Shown: positions 1 to 8,233, counted from the first letter of the stretch. The stretch: DNA of 13,560 bases from JAJKIP01 sp040509055 (GCA_040509055.1 JBEVLT010000317.1:1-13560); one strand, 5' to 3'. Program-made: numbers and translations. Notes: generated by a model from the letters alone, not told the origin.

Positions 1-127
1 TGACAGGTATGTCCAGCCCGTTCGCGGCAGCAGGCAACCTTACTTCCAGTGTCGCGATCCGCTGGGCATGGCTGCGGGCACTCCAGGCCACCAGCACGGC
101 AATGAGCAATATCCGGTACACTTTCAT
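1..127 (-). CDS. Secreted protein, 5' fragment only (runs off the left edge)
   Basis: The ATG is at 127-125 and the frame stays open to the window edge, giving 42 codons. The product starts MKVYRILLIAVLVAWSA and continues to an S-H-A-Q site near residues 20-22, a classic signal peptide with a short basic start, a hydrophobic core and an A-x-A-like cleavage site. The mature start (RIATLEVRLPAAANGLDIPV) looks like the edge of a beta-rich extracytoplasmic protein. It lies 11 bases after the stop of the GH115 gene on the same strand, so it is probably the next gene of the operon and exported to the periplasm or outer membrane. The fragment is too short to assign a family, and I do not recognise it. 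A further carbohydrate-active or DUF-type secreted protein is likely from context only. Confidence 0.7.
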   Translation of the reverse strand, partial: MKVYRILLIAVLVAWSARSHAQRIATLEVRLPAAANGLDIPV

Positions 128-138
128 GCAGCAGGTAT

Positions 139-2742
139 TTAATCGGCCATCGTTTCAGGCGGACCCAGGTAACTGGGTGCCAGCCCGCCGGTATCCATTA
201 CGATCTTCTGCGTCACCACACCGGGGTTCACCATCCAGATCTTCAGCACATGCCGGCCCGGCCTGTCAATAAAATGCTTTGTTGTTTTGATAATGATATT
301 ATTAGCTACCCATCCTTCCCAGGTTCTTGCATTGCTGTCGTCTTTGTTGATCGTTACCACCTGCGGAGGTTCATTATCGATGGAAACCGCATACTTCAAC
401 CCCTCATCGTTATGAAAATTCAGGGTAGGCGACAGGTATACCTGTATTTTTACTGAATCGGTGCTGACCAGGTAAATATCGTACTCCAGGCGGGGTGCAT
501 TGCCACCCGGTTTTTGAACAGGCGCTGTGACCGGGAATGGTGTCACGGCAGACCCCGTTCTCCCATGATCGGGCAATACCCTCCAGGCAATGCCATTGGT
601 ATTTACGGCTCTTGTATAGTGATCTGCCCCGATGGACACAAACCCATTCACCTCGTAAAAAGCGGCGCCTTTGTGGCGGGCAGGAATAAGATGCCGGGCC
701 GAAGGCGCCAACACGGAATCGAAGAGCGGCTCCTGTTCCAGCGAATCAGCCGGCACATACCGTACATCCGGCATCCGGTTTACCAGTGGCTGCTGCCAGT
801 AGGTGTAGCCGATATGCGTCTGGTCCATCATGTGGTTCCATTTACCGTTGGCGATAGCATGGTACTGAAGCGTGATCAGGGAATCGTTGATGTACAGTTG
901 TTTCGCCCTATCGGCTCTATTGTTGGCAATGGCCCATCGCTGCGCGGCATAGTACCGGTTCTTCGCCACCGTCACATATAGCTCGTTCAGGTTGGCACAG
1001 GCCTTCACCGGGTGCAGCACCAGCTGGAAATAAGCATCCCTGTATGAGGCTGGCAATGCCTCATTGATGCGTTCCGCCCTTGCCAGCAGGTCATTGTATT
1101 CGTTGACGACCTGATCGGCCTCACCGTAATTATGCAGGCTATACGTGTCGGGGCTCAGCAGCTCGGGTTTGCGGCGTCCGTTGTATTTTGTATACCTGGC
1201 AATGATGTCGGCTATTTCCACCGCGTATTGACTGCCAAACTGTGCTGCGCTCCATTGCCGGGTATAGTTCTGCAGGTCAGCAGCGCCGGTCCTATCCGGG
1301 TTCCAGGCATAATCGAGAAAGAAGGAAATAGGAAATTCCATCGGCTTGATATCGCCCACGTTCACGATCCAGATATCCTTTACCCCGTATTGCCACGCCA
1401 GGTGCATCTGCTCCCATACCCGGGGTATCGGGTTTGTATTGAGCCATTTGTAATTGCGCGGACCGCCTACATAATCAAAGTGGTAATAAATACCGTACCC
1501 GCCTTTTCGCGGTTTATCATTCCGGCGCGGCAGCTTCCGGATATTGCCCCAGTTATCATCACAGAGCAGCAGGGTCACATCGTCAGGCACCCGCATGCCC
1601 TTGTCGTAATAATCCTGCACTTCTTTGTACAACGCCCATAACTGGGGTGTTTCCGTAGCCAGCTTGCCGGTCACCTCCTGAATGATCTGCCGCTGGTCTT
1701 TTACGATGCGTTCCAGCAAGGCGGTAGCGGTTTGCCGGCTCATCGGCTCGTCGCCATCGCCGCGCATGCCAATGCTTACGATCTTTTCGTTGGTTGCCCG
1801 CTGCATCCCTCCCTGCCAGAATTGCTTCAGCCGCACTTCGTTGCTATCATAATTCCATTTCCCCTGTCCATATCTTCTCCACTCGTCGTGCGCCCGCATC
1901 AGCGGTTCATGATGCGAAGTGCCGATCACGATGGCGTATTCGTCCGCGGTTTTGATATTGAGTGAATCGTCGTCGTAAAACGCATTACCCCACATGGCGG
2001 GCCAGATATAGTTTGCTTTCAGCCGCAGCATCAGCTCGAACACCTTTGCATAAAACAGGTGGTTAAACCCGCCGAATTTTTCCTTGCTCCAGCCGCTGAG
2101 CGCCGGCGCTTCGTCATTGATAAAAATGCCACGGTATTTCACCTTTGGCGCATCGGTAGCAATCTTGTTTGCTTTTATATAGAGTGTCCCGCTCTTTTTG
2201 ACCGGTACATCGGCCCACCAGTACCAGGGAGATACGCCGATCTGCCGCGATAGCTCAAACACACCGAACGCGGTGCCCCGGCGGTCGCTCCCCGCGATCA
2301 CCAGCGCATGCCCAACTCCTTTCACAGGGTTAGCCACGGTCTGCAGCTGGTAGGCTTCCCATTGATTCTTTATAACACCGGGATTGAATTTCTTTTGGCC
2401 GATGAGGTCCCGGAGCAGCACGGATCTGTCCAGCGAACCGATGATGATGATCTGTTGTGCCGATGCCGGAATCGTATTCACCAGGCCAGGGCGCTTCCCG
2501 GTCACGGCTTCTATGTCCTGCTGCAGCAGCGACGCCGCTTTCTGTACCACCGGGTGGTCGCCGGCAGCTACGCAGATAAACAAGGAAGCGGATATATCAA
2601 ATGCCCCTGCAGTTTTTGTTGTCGTCACCAATGATTGCGCTCCCGCATACAGCGAACAAAAACATACCACAATGGGCAGGAATATCTTTTTTGCAACGCT
2701 GCTGATTTTCCGTGTAAAAGAATCTCCCGTTATTTTTTTCAT
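139..2742 (-). CDS. GH115 xylan alpha-1,2-glucuronidase, secreted
   Basis: Predicted to release (4-O-methyl-)D-glucuronic acid from xylan or xylo-oligosaccharides (EC 3.2.1.131 type). I use the ATG at 2742 (867 aa); an in-frame GTG at 2751 would add three residues. A signal peptide covers about residues 18-37, ending Y-A-G-A-Q-S, with no lipobox. The catalytic region has typical GH115 blocks: NDEAPALSGW (209-218), YIWPAMWGNAFYDDD, GTSHHEPLMRAHDEW, GMRGDGDE (325-332), LYKEV (E374), LCDDNWGN (N397) and YYHFDYVGGP (H421). As I recall, Arg, Asp, Glu, Asn and His residues in these blocks were shown to matter in the Bacteroides GH115 enzyme. A C-terminal beta-sandwich (about 697-862) ends in the family-typical GGLAPSYLGPP. 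Length is normal for the family and no key block is missing. It follows the GH9 gene by about 47 bases and is the second-last gene visible in the operon. Confidence 0.93.
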   Translation of the reverse strand: MKKITGDSFTRKISSVAKKIFLPIVVCFCSLYAGAQSLVTTTKTAGAFDISASLFICVAAGDHPVVQKAASLLQQDIEAVTGKRPGLVNTIPASAQQIIIIGSLDRSVLLRDLIGQKKFNPGVIKNQWEAYQLQTVANPVKGVGHALVIAGSDRRGTAFGVFELSRQIGVSPWYWWADVPVKKSGTLYIKANKIATDAPKVKYRGIFINDEAPALSGWSKEKFGGFNHLFYAKVFELMLRLKANYIWPAMWGNAFYDDDSLNIKTADEYAIVIGTSHHEPLMRAHDEWRRYGQGKWNYDSNEVRLKQFWQGGMQRATNEKIVSIGMRGDGDEPMSRQTATALLERIVKDQRQIIQEVTGKLATETPQLWALYKEVQDYYDKGMRVPDDVTLLLCDDNWGNIRKLPRRNDKPRKGGYGIYYHFDYVGGPRNYKWLNTNPIPRVWEQMHLAWQYGVKDIWIVNVGDIKPMEFPISFFLDYAWNPDRTGAADLQNYTRQWSAAQFGSQYAVEIADIIARYTKYNGRRKPELLSPDTYSLHNYGEADQVVNEYNDLLARAERINEALPASYRDAYFQLVLHPVKACANLNELYVTVAKNRYYAAQRWAIANNRADRAKQLYINDSLITLQYHAIANGKWNHMMDQTHIGYTYWQQPLVNRMPDVRYVPADSLEQEPLFDSVLAPSARHLIPARHKGAAFYEVNGFVSIGADHYTRAVNTNGIAWRVLPDHGRTGSAVTPFPVTAPVQKPGGNAPRLEYDIYLVSTDSVKIQVYLSPTLNFHNDEGLKYAVSIDNEPPQVVTINKDDSNARTWEGWVANNIIIKTTKHFIDRPGRHVLKIWMVNPGVVTQKIVMDTGGLAPSYLGPPETMAD

Positions 2743-2772
2743 CGGCAACACAATTTAGTAAGCGCAATCAGT

Positions 2773-2792
2773 TAATGCAATCGGTTGCATTA
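2773..2792 (-). other. Perfect 8-bp hairpin overlapping the GH9 stop codon
   Basis: TAATGCAA (2773-2780), a four-base loop TCGG, then TTGCATTA (2785-2792) form a perfect inverted repeat. In the minus-strand transcript the first arm begins with the GH9 stop codon (2792-2790). No T-run follows in the transcribed direction, so it is not a canonical intrinsic terminator. It may protect or punctuate the mRNA between the GH9 and GH115 genes; that role is inference. Confidence 0.55.
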
Positions 2793-5294
2793 TTGTATAT
2801 GACGATAATCCCCTCCATTTCCTTGCAGCAATTCGCTGACAGCATGCACCAGGAAAATATAGCTGGCCCCGAGGTTGATCACGTATTCATTTTCGCCCCA
2901 CAGAAATGGCCAGTCTTCCTTGTTTTCGGGAAAATCCGGCGGCAGAATCAGCACACCGGGTACGATACCCCCTGCAATAAAAGAAAAATCCGCGCGGTTA
3001 TTTCCATATGCTATTTCCTTGGACCGTGTACCCACTGCAGACACCAGCGAAATGTCCGAGCCGGGATGACAGCCATAGAGATAATTCAATCCCCGAAAGA
3101 CGTATTCCGGACCGATAAGCTGCGGGAACGCCTTGTGCAGCACATAATTGGTTATTGCGAAACCGATCACCTGGCCGCTACCGGCCCATCCACCGGTGCC
3201 GATGGGCACGCCAAACGGGTTTTGAGCGGCGATCCGGTCCAGGCTAATTTTATACACCCGCACCAGTGCTTCCAGCTTTTGCCTGTACCCGGCATCCATA
3301 TACGGAAGAGCGCGGACAGCCGGCAGGGCAAACCGCCCGAACTGCTTTTCGAAAAGCGGCAGCATGGCCGCAATACTATCGGCAAACTTTTGCTTCCCAG
3401 TTGTGATCAGGAGTTCCAGTGCAGCCCGCAGTTTTTCATCCTCCAACGGCCCGCCCGTGGTATTGCCATGACGGAAGGTATACGGCGGATGCGTTTGCTC
3501 TTCCTCCCATACCCGCTGCGCGGTGAGCAGGCAGTCAAGGGCAAGTGTATCATTAAAGCCCTTCAGCGCCCTGGATGCAGCAGCCAGAGCGGCGATCGCA
3601 CCATAATCAAGCGAAGAAGAACGGCTGGTAAACGCCCAGCGGTCATCGAAACGGCCGCTGCTAAATCCATCGGACTGCCCTTCCTTCAGCTGCGGATTAT
3701 ACACCAGGTTATCGGTCTTGGTCACGGCATCGCCCAGGTGCGTATACTGGTCCAGGTGCGCCTCCACGATACCGTTAATAGCATAGCCTACAGCCTTGTA
3801 CTGTGCCAGCAGCTGCAGGGTACCGTGCTCTACCTGCTGCAGCAGGTCCGGCCGGCCATCCGGGTGATGGATATCGGCATAGCGTGCCTGCTGGTCGATC
3901 AGCGTTTCGTCGCGCTCCGGACGGAAGCTTTCCCAGGCCTGTACCAGCATCATCACCGTGGCATAGATCGTTTGTGTCCGCAGGTCGAAGTCGCCGGCAT
4001 CATACCAGCCGCCTGTGTTAAGACCGGGTATATGCTCACCGGGTTTGAACCGGTTATCAGTAGCAGCACCCTGCCGGTACAGGTCGAAATGCTCATGGTC
4101 CAGCGGGGCCTGCAGCGCATCATCCATATGCGACCGGCCATGCCATACGCGGTAGGCTTCGTTGACAAACAGATGGTCCATCTGCACGGTGAAAAACACA
4201 TCCAGTGTGGGATGCCAGGCGCCGGCATATACATCGGTGCCGATGCGGAAAGGCAATGTACGGACCTTACCATATTCTATCACATACAGCCCGCTGTCCG
4301 TTACAGCTGAGAAGTCAAACGTATAATACCGGTACCGCAGGTAATCGCCCCACCGGGCCGGGGCTTTGCTGAATCGTTCGGCGAATTGTCCATCGGCATT
4401 TATTTTCAGCAGCCGGGCAGTGGTCAGCGGCGGATCATTCCGGTCCAGTTCCACTACGGCAATTTTTTGCTGTGCAGGATGATAGCCGACCTGTGAATGA
4501 GCGATCACGGGCTGGCGAACCCAGCCGGGAATAGTGTTGCCGCTGATGAACCATTCCAGCAGGGTTCCCGTTTTGCCTGCAGGCAATAAGCCCCTGACCA
4601 CGAACCAGCCATTCTGTGCTTTATTGCGGCCGTCGTACAGGGAAATGGGCGCGTCGCTGCTGATGGTTATCCTGCGCTCCGCATCTTCCGGCGCCAGTAC
4701 CAGGTTTTTTGCCGTGGCCAGCGGCTGTGGTTGGTACTGACCGTCACGGATAGCCATTGGCCCGGACGGATATACGGGGAATACACCGGCCCTGTCGCCG
4801 GCGAGGTAGGATGTATGGAAATAAGCAGCGGGCAAAAATTCCAGGTTGAACCCTGCCCGGTCCTGCAGCATGGCCGGCAGGAACTGATTGGAATGAACAC
4901 TGATCGCAATACCATCGTCTTTTGCCCTGACCCGGATGGAATAGGCAAATCCGAAAGAAGGATATTCCAGGAATGTTTCAATGGTATTATCGTCCTTGCG
5001 TACCTCGCGCCGGATAAACCGGGGAATGGAATCCCACTGCTCAGGTGTGGGATGAAGCCGCACATCACCATTGGTAGCCGTGCGCACGCCATGATGAATG
5101 ATCTCGATCCCGCTGGCTTTTTCATCGCCGAAAAGACCGTAGCGATTGCTGAAAGCAAGGATATTCAAGCCCCGCGTTTCAAAATAACCGGAGTCGTTGA
5201 GAACAAGTTTTTTTGCCTGCTGCGCATGCACCTGCACGGCTGCCGCAAGCAGTGCAACACCTGCGACCAGGCCATAAACTATTTTCCTGTTCAT
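2790..5294 (-). CDS. GH9-family glycoside hydrolase with Ig-like domain and unassigned N-terminal region, secreted
   Basis: 834 aa. A signal peptide ends at Q-V-H-A (about residues 21-24). Residues about 26-255 form a beta-rich region I cannot assign. Residues about 260-350 (starting PVIAHSQVGYHP, ending GLYVIEYG plus LPFRIG) look like the CelD_N immunoglobulin-like domain that precedes many GH9 catalytic domains. The (alpha/alpha)6 catalytic domain follows from about 355 to 825. It holds GGWYDAGDFD (428-437) with the candidate base pair D432/D435, and EDWPFLWGENEYVINLGA with D794 and the likely acid E803, spaced nine residues apart as in the GH9 signature. The other GH9 signature, normally ending in P-H-x-R, is replaced by a segment at 745-768 lacking that His. 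GH9 members are mostly endo-beta-1,4-glucanases, but the substrate here is uncertain. It starts 3 bases after the GH43 stop, suggesting translational coupling. At 834 aa it is longer than a plain CelD_N-GH9 enzyme. Confidence 0.85.
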   Translation of the reverse strand: MNRKIVYGLVAGVALLAAAVQVHAQQAKKLVLNDSGYFETRGLNILAFSNRYGLFGDEKASGIEIIHHGVRTATNGDVRLHPTPEQWDSIPRFIRREVRKDDNTIETFLEYPSFGFAYSIRVRAKDDGIAISVHSNQFLPAMLQDRAGFNLEFLPAAYFHTSYLAGDRAGVFPVYPSGPMAIRDGQYQPQPLATAKNLVLAPEDAERRITISSDAPISLYDGRNKAQNGWFVVRGLLPAGKTGTLLEWFISGNTIPGWVRQPVIAHSQVGYHPAQQKIAVVELDRNDPPLTTARLLKINADGQFAERFSKAPARWGDYLRYRYYTFDFSAVTDSGLYVIEYGKVRTLPFRIGTDVYAGAWHPTLDVFFTVQMDHLFVNEAYRVWHGRSHMDDALQAPLDHEHFDLYRQGAATDNRFKPGEHIPGLNTGGWYDAGDFDLRTQTIYATVMMLVQAWESFRPERDETLIDQQARYADIHHPDGRPDLLQQVEHGTLQLLAQYKAVGYAINGIVEAHLDQYTHLGDAVTKTDNLVYNPQLKEGQSDGFSSGRFDDRWAFTSRSSSLDYGAIAALAAASRALKGFNDTLALDCLLTAQRVWEEEQTHPPYTFRHGNTTGGPLEDEKLRAALELLITTGKQKFADSIAAMLPLFEKQFGRFALPAVRALPYMDAGYRQKLEALVRVYKISLDRIAAQNPFGVPIGTGGWAGSGQVIGFAITNYVLHKAFPQLIGPEYVFRGLNYLYGCHPGSDISLVSAVGTRSKEIAYGNNRADFSFIAGGIVPGVLILPPDFPENKEDWPFLWGENEYVINLGASYIFLVHAVSELLQGNGGDYRHIQ

Positions 5295-5297
5295 GGT

Positions 5298-6974
5298 TTA
5301 TTTTTTATACACGTCGTCATTGCCCGTGTAGGAAAAGAAATCAAAAAAGGCTTTGCTGCTGCCCGCTTTGCCCAGCGAAGTCGCATACAGGCCAAATACC
5401 GAGCCCACGAAACCACCCGCTGTTTTGGTACTGAGAAACTTTCCATCCATCTCCTCTTTGGTCAGGCAGGTCCAGCGTTTGTTATTGGTGGAATAAGAGA
5501 AAAAGTAACCGGGACCGCGGCCTTCTATTTTCAGGTATAATTGTTTGGGCGCCCTGCGCAGCACACGGGACGCCACCAGCACCATGCTGCTGTCTTTACC
5601 CGATTGAAACAGCTGCACTACCGGCTTTCCGCCGCTTACCGATTGACACAGGTAATAAAAATGCGTTTCATTCTGGAAAAGGGCCAGCCCGGCTTTCTCA
5701 TTTTCCGCAGCGGGGGAAAACCGCAAGGCAGTGATCGCTTCACAGGCATGATTTTGCTGGCGGAATGCAACAAAGGAGGGATTTACTTTTTCGCCGGCTG
5801 TTTCCGGGCGTACATCCATTGCCAGGTACCCTTTTTTTTCAGCAAGGCTGTACCAGGGGTGCTCTACCGTTCGCAAAAACATGAATCGCGGGTCCAGGGA
5901 TTGACCGCTGAAATCATCTTTGTAAACAGCATTGCCCCCATAAGGATTGACCACCTTTTGGGTGACCGATGGGAAAGGAACCGGGTATTCGTATTGCACT
6001 TCTTCATTCCCTTGCAGCAGGTGCGGCCAGCCGTCTTTCCATTGTACCGGCATCATAAACGTTTCCCGGCCTATGTTATAATGATCGCCTTCGTATGGCC
6101 GGCAGGCCAGGAAAACAGCGTACCAGCGGCCATCCGGTGTCTCCACAAAGTCGGCATGCCCCGCAGTGGTCACAGGATTTTTTCGTGCCGGGTCCAGGTG
6201 GCGCTGGGTCAGGATGGGATTGCCGGCGTAAGGGACATAGGGGCCACTCACCAATTTGCTCCGGAATACTACCTCGGAATGGTTGTAGCCTGTGCCGCCT
6301 TCGGCACAAATGAGATAATACCAGCCGTCCTTTTTAAAAATATGCGGCGCCTCGATCCATACCGGTTTTTGGGAAATATCCGTGCCGCCGTTGACAATGA
6401 TCATATTTGCGGTGATGACCTGCAAGGTCTTTGCATCCAGCTCCGCCAGGCGGATGGTGCGGTGGCCATCATACAATGGTTTATTATCCGGGGGGATGCT
6501 GTTGTAAACCAGGTATGCCCTGTTATCATCATCGAAGAACAAAGAAGGATCGATGCCATCTGCCTGCGGCAACCAGATGGGATTGCTCCAGGGGCCTTTG
6601 GGATCGCTGGCCGTGATGATGAAATTGCCTCCTTTATCGATCAGCGTGCACACGATATAAAAAAGCCCGTTGTGATACCGGATCGTCGGCGCAAACAATC
6701 CCCGCGATACACCGGCGCCTGCCAGGTCCAGCTGCTCCTTGCGGTCCATGGCATTGCCGATCTGCTTCCAGCTGACCAGGTCGGTACTGTGAAAAACGGG
6801 CAGCCCCGGGAAATAAGCAAACGAAGAGTTGACGATATAATAATCATTGCCGGCACGGCAAATACCGGGATCGGGATAGAAACCTGAAAGGATGGGGTTC
6901 CGGAATGTTAGCTGCGCCTCTCCTCTTGTCATTGCAAGAATAATAAGCAGGAAAAGGACAGGCAATCGTTTCAT
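5298..6974 (-). CDS. GH43 beta-xylosidase / alpha-L-arabinofuranosidase, secreted
   Basis: 558 aa, ATG at 6974. A signal peptide (hydrophobic VLFLLIILAM, ending R-G-E-A-Q near residue 21) sends it to the periplasm. The five-bladed propeller domain covers about residues 24-340. It has the GH43 acid triad: D35 in FYPDPGI as base, D142 in DGIDPSLFFDDD as pKa modulator, and E208 in VWIEAPHIF as acid. H273 in AGHADFVETPDGRWYAVFLA is also family-typical. Residues about 353-552 form a second beta-sandwich resembling the C-terminal concanavalin-like domain of many GH43 xylosidases. The family hydrolyses xylose or arabinose from xylan-derived oligosaccharides. Xylosidase is favoured because xylA and xylB lie upstream, but arabinofuranosidase activity cannot be excluded from sequence. 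A 64-base gap with a hairpin separates it from uxuA. Confidence 0.9.
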   Translation of the reverse strand: MKRLPVLFLLIILAMTRGEAQLTFRNPILSGFYPDPGICRAGNDYYIVNSSFAYFPGLPVFHSTDLVSWKQIGNAMDRKEQLDLAGAGVSRGLFAPTIRYHNGLFYIVCTLIDKGGNFIITASDPKGPWSNPIWLPQADGIDPSLFFDDDNRAYLVYNSIPPDNKPLYDGHRTIRLAELDAKTLQVITANMIIVNGGTDISQKPVWIEAPHIFKKDGWYYLICAEGGTGYNHSEVVFRSKLVSGPYVPYAGNPILTQRHLDPARKNPVTTAGHADFVETPDGRWYAVFLACRPYEGDHYNIGRETFMMPVQWKDGWPHLLQGNEEVQYEYPVPFPSVTQKVVNPYGGNAVYKDDFSGQSLDPRFMFLRTVEHPWYSLAEKKGYLAMDVRPETAGEKVNPSFVAFRQQNHACEAITALRFSPAAENEKAGLALFQNETHFYYLCQSVSGGKPVVQLFQSGKDSSMVLVASRVLRRAPKQLYLKIEGRGPGYFFSYSTNNKRWTCLTKEEMDGKFLSTKTAGGFVGSVFGLYATSLGKAGSSKAFFDFFSYTGNDDVYKK

Positions 6975-6996
6975 GTCAATATGTAAGGTTGATGGA

Positions 6997-7035
6997 GTTG
7001 ATAAGCTAACAATGTTAACCGGCTAACCTGTCAAC
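6997..7035 (-). other. Imperfect 14-bp hairpin between uxuA and the GH43 gene
   Basis: Arms at 6997-7010 and 7022-7035 enclose an 11-base loop. In the minus-strand RNA the arms pair over 14 positions with one mismatch (C-A) and three or so G-U pairs, so the structure is stronger in this RNA than as a DNA repeat. It begins three bases after the uxuA stop codon and ends 22 bases before the GH43 ATG. No T-run follows, so it does not look like an intrinsic terminator. It marks the boundary between cytoplasmic catabolic genes and secreted hydrolases. A role in mRNA processing, stability or partial attenuation is inference. Confidence 0.5.
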
Positions 7036-7038
7036 TCG

Positions 7039-8208
7039 TTACTCTCCGCTTATACTCCGGCTAATCCCCAGTTCCAGTCCCCGTAGCTCCGCCAGTCCCC
7101 GCAGCCGGCCGATGGCAGAGTAACCGGGATATGTTTTTTTCTTCAGGTCGTCCAGCATCTGGTGGCCGTGATCCGGCCGCATGGGCAGATCGGTATTCCT
7201 GCGTTTCATCAGCAGCACGGCTTCTTTTACCACGGCATACATATCGGTGTCGCCTGCCAGGTGATCGGCTTCATAAAAATTGCCTTCTGCATCGCGCTTG
7301 GTATTGCGCAGGTGGAAGAAATGAACACGATCGCCAAAGCGGCGCAGCATGTTTACAATATCGTTGTCGGGCCGCGCACCATACGAGCCGGTGCAAAAGC
7401 AAAGACCATTGGCTGCTATGGGCACCGCATCCAGCAGGTCGGCCGCATCCTGTTCCGTGCTTACAATGCGGGGCAATCCCAGTACCGGGTAAGGCGGGTC
7501 GTCCGGGTGAATGGCCATTTTCAGGCCGCATTCTTCTGCCACCGGCGCTACCTGCTCCAGGAAATAAAAAAGATGCTGCTTGAGCTTTGCGGCATCGATG
7601 CCTTCATAGGTTTTCAGGGCGGTCAGCACCTGTTCCGGTGTAAAGGCGTCGTCGCTGCCCGGCAGGCCCAGCAGGGTATTACGGAAGAGATAGTCCCGTT
7701 CGCCCCCGCTCATGCTGTCAAACTTCTTTTGAGCCTTATCGATCTCCTCTTTGGTATAGTCCTTTTCTGCATCGGGTCGTTTCAGCAAAAACAGGTCAAA
7801 GGCCACAAAGGCCGACCGCTCAAAATAAAGCGCCGTGCTGCCATCGGTCATGGGATAATACACATCCGTCCGCAACCAGTCCAGTATCGGCATGAAGTTG
7901 TACGTCACCACTTTCAAACCGCAGGCAGCTATATTTCGCAGGCTGGCCTTGTAGTTTTCGATATACTGTAAATAATTCCCTGACTGCTTCTTGATGTCCT
8001 CGTGCACCGGCAGGCTTTCGATCACGGTCCAGGTCATACCGGCTGCTTCGATCAGCTGTACCCGCTTACCGATCTCTTCCGCCGTCCACACATCGCCAAC
8101 GGGAATATGATGCAGGGCGGTAACGACCCCTGCACACCCGGCCTGCCTGATATCTGCCAGGCTGACCGGGTCGTGAGGTCCGTACCATCGCATGGTTTGA
8201 TGAAACAT
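7039..8208 (-). CDS. uxuA: D-mannonate dehydratase
   Basis: 389 aa cytoplasmic enzyme, close to the roughly 394 aa of the E. coli protein. It dehydrates D-mannonate to 2-keto-3-deoxy-D-gluconate (EC 4.2.1.8) in glucuronate breakdown. The N-terminus (MRWYGPHDPVSLADIRQAG, then GVVTALHHIPVGDVW) matches UxuA closely and supports the ATG at 8208; a second ATG at codon 6 is less likely. Likely metal or active-site residues are H234 in MAIHPDDPP, C272 in CFCTGSYG, H299 in HFFHLRN and D346 in RPDHGHQ; the set is assigned from my memory of UxuA structures. The TIM-barrel fold is intact. It lies 25 bases after the symporter. Linking it with a GH115 glucuronidase gives a route for the released uronate, but UxaC (isomerase) and UxuB (fructuronate reductase) are not in the window. 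Confidence 0.95.
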   Translation of the reverse strand: MFHQTMRWYGPHDPVSLADIRQAGCAGVVTALHHIPVGDVWTAEEIGKRVQLIEAAGMTWTVIESLPVHEDIKKQSGNYLQYIENYKASLRNIAACGLKVVTYNFMPILDWLRTDVYYPMTDGSTALYFERSAFVAFDLFLLKRPDAEKDYTKEEIDKAQKKFDSMSGGERDYLFRNTLLGLPGSDDAFTPEQVLTALKTYEGIDAAKLKQHLFYFLEQVAPVAEECGLKMAIHPDDPPYPVLGLPRIVSTEQDAADLLDAVPIAANGLCFCTGSYGARPDNDIVNMLRRFGDRVHFFHLRNTKRDAEGNFYEADHLAGDTDMYAVVKEAVLLMKRRNTDLPMRPDHGHQMLDDLKKKTYPGYSAIGRLRGLAELRGLELGISRSISGE

Positions 8209-8233
8209 GCTTTGCTTTCTATGATTTTATTTG

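Noticed and set aside
2743..2751. Upstream GTG start for the GH115 gene
   Set aside because: It adds only three residues before a good ATG that starts M-K-K, a typical signal-peptide beginning.
3832..3847. Perfect 16-bp palindrome ACCTGCTGCAGCAGGT
   Set aside because: It lies inside the GH9 coding region where Leu-Leu-Gln-Gln codons (CTG/CAG) produce it; similar CTG/CAG strings recur across the window.
2775..4310. 511-codon plus-strand open frame opposite the GH9 gene
   Set aside because: No domain, low-complexity composition and no promoter; the opposite strand carries GH9 catalytic motifs through the same region.
5541..6887. 448-codon plus-strand open frame opposite the GH43 gene
   Set aside because: It mirrors the GH43 reading frame, and its product resembles no family I know.
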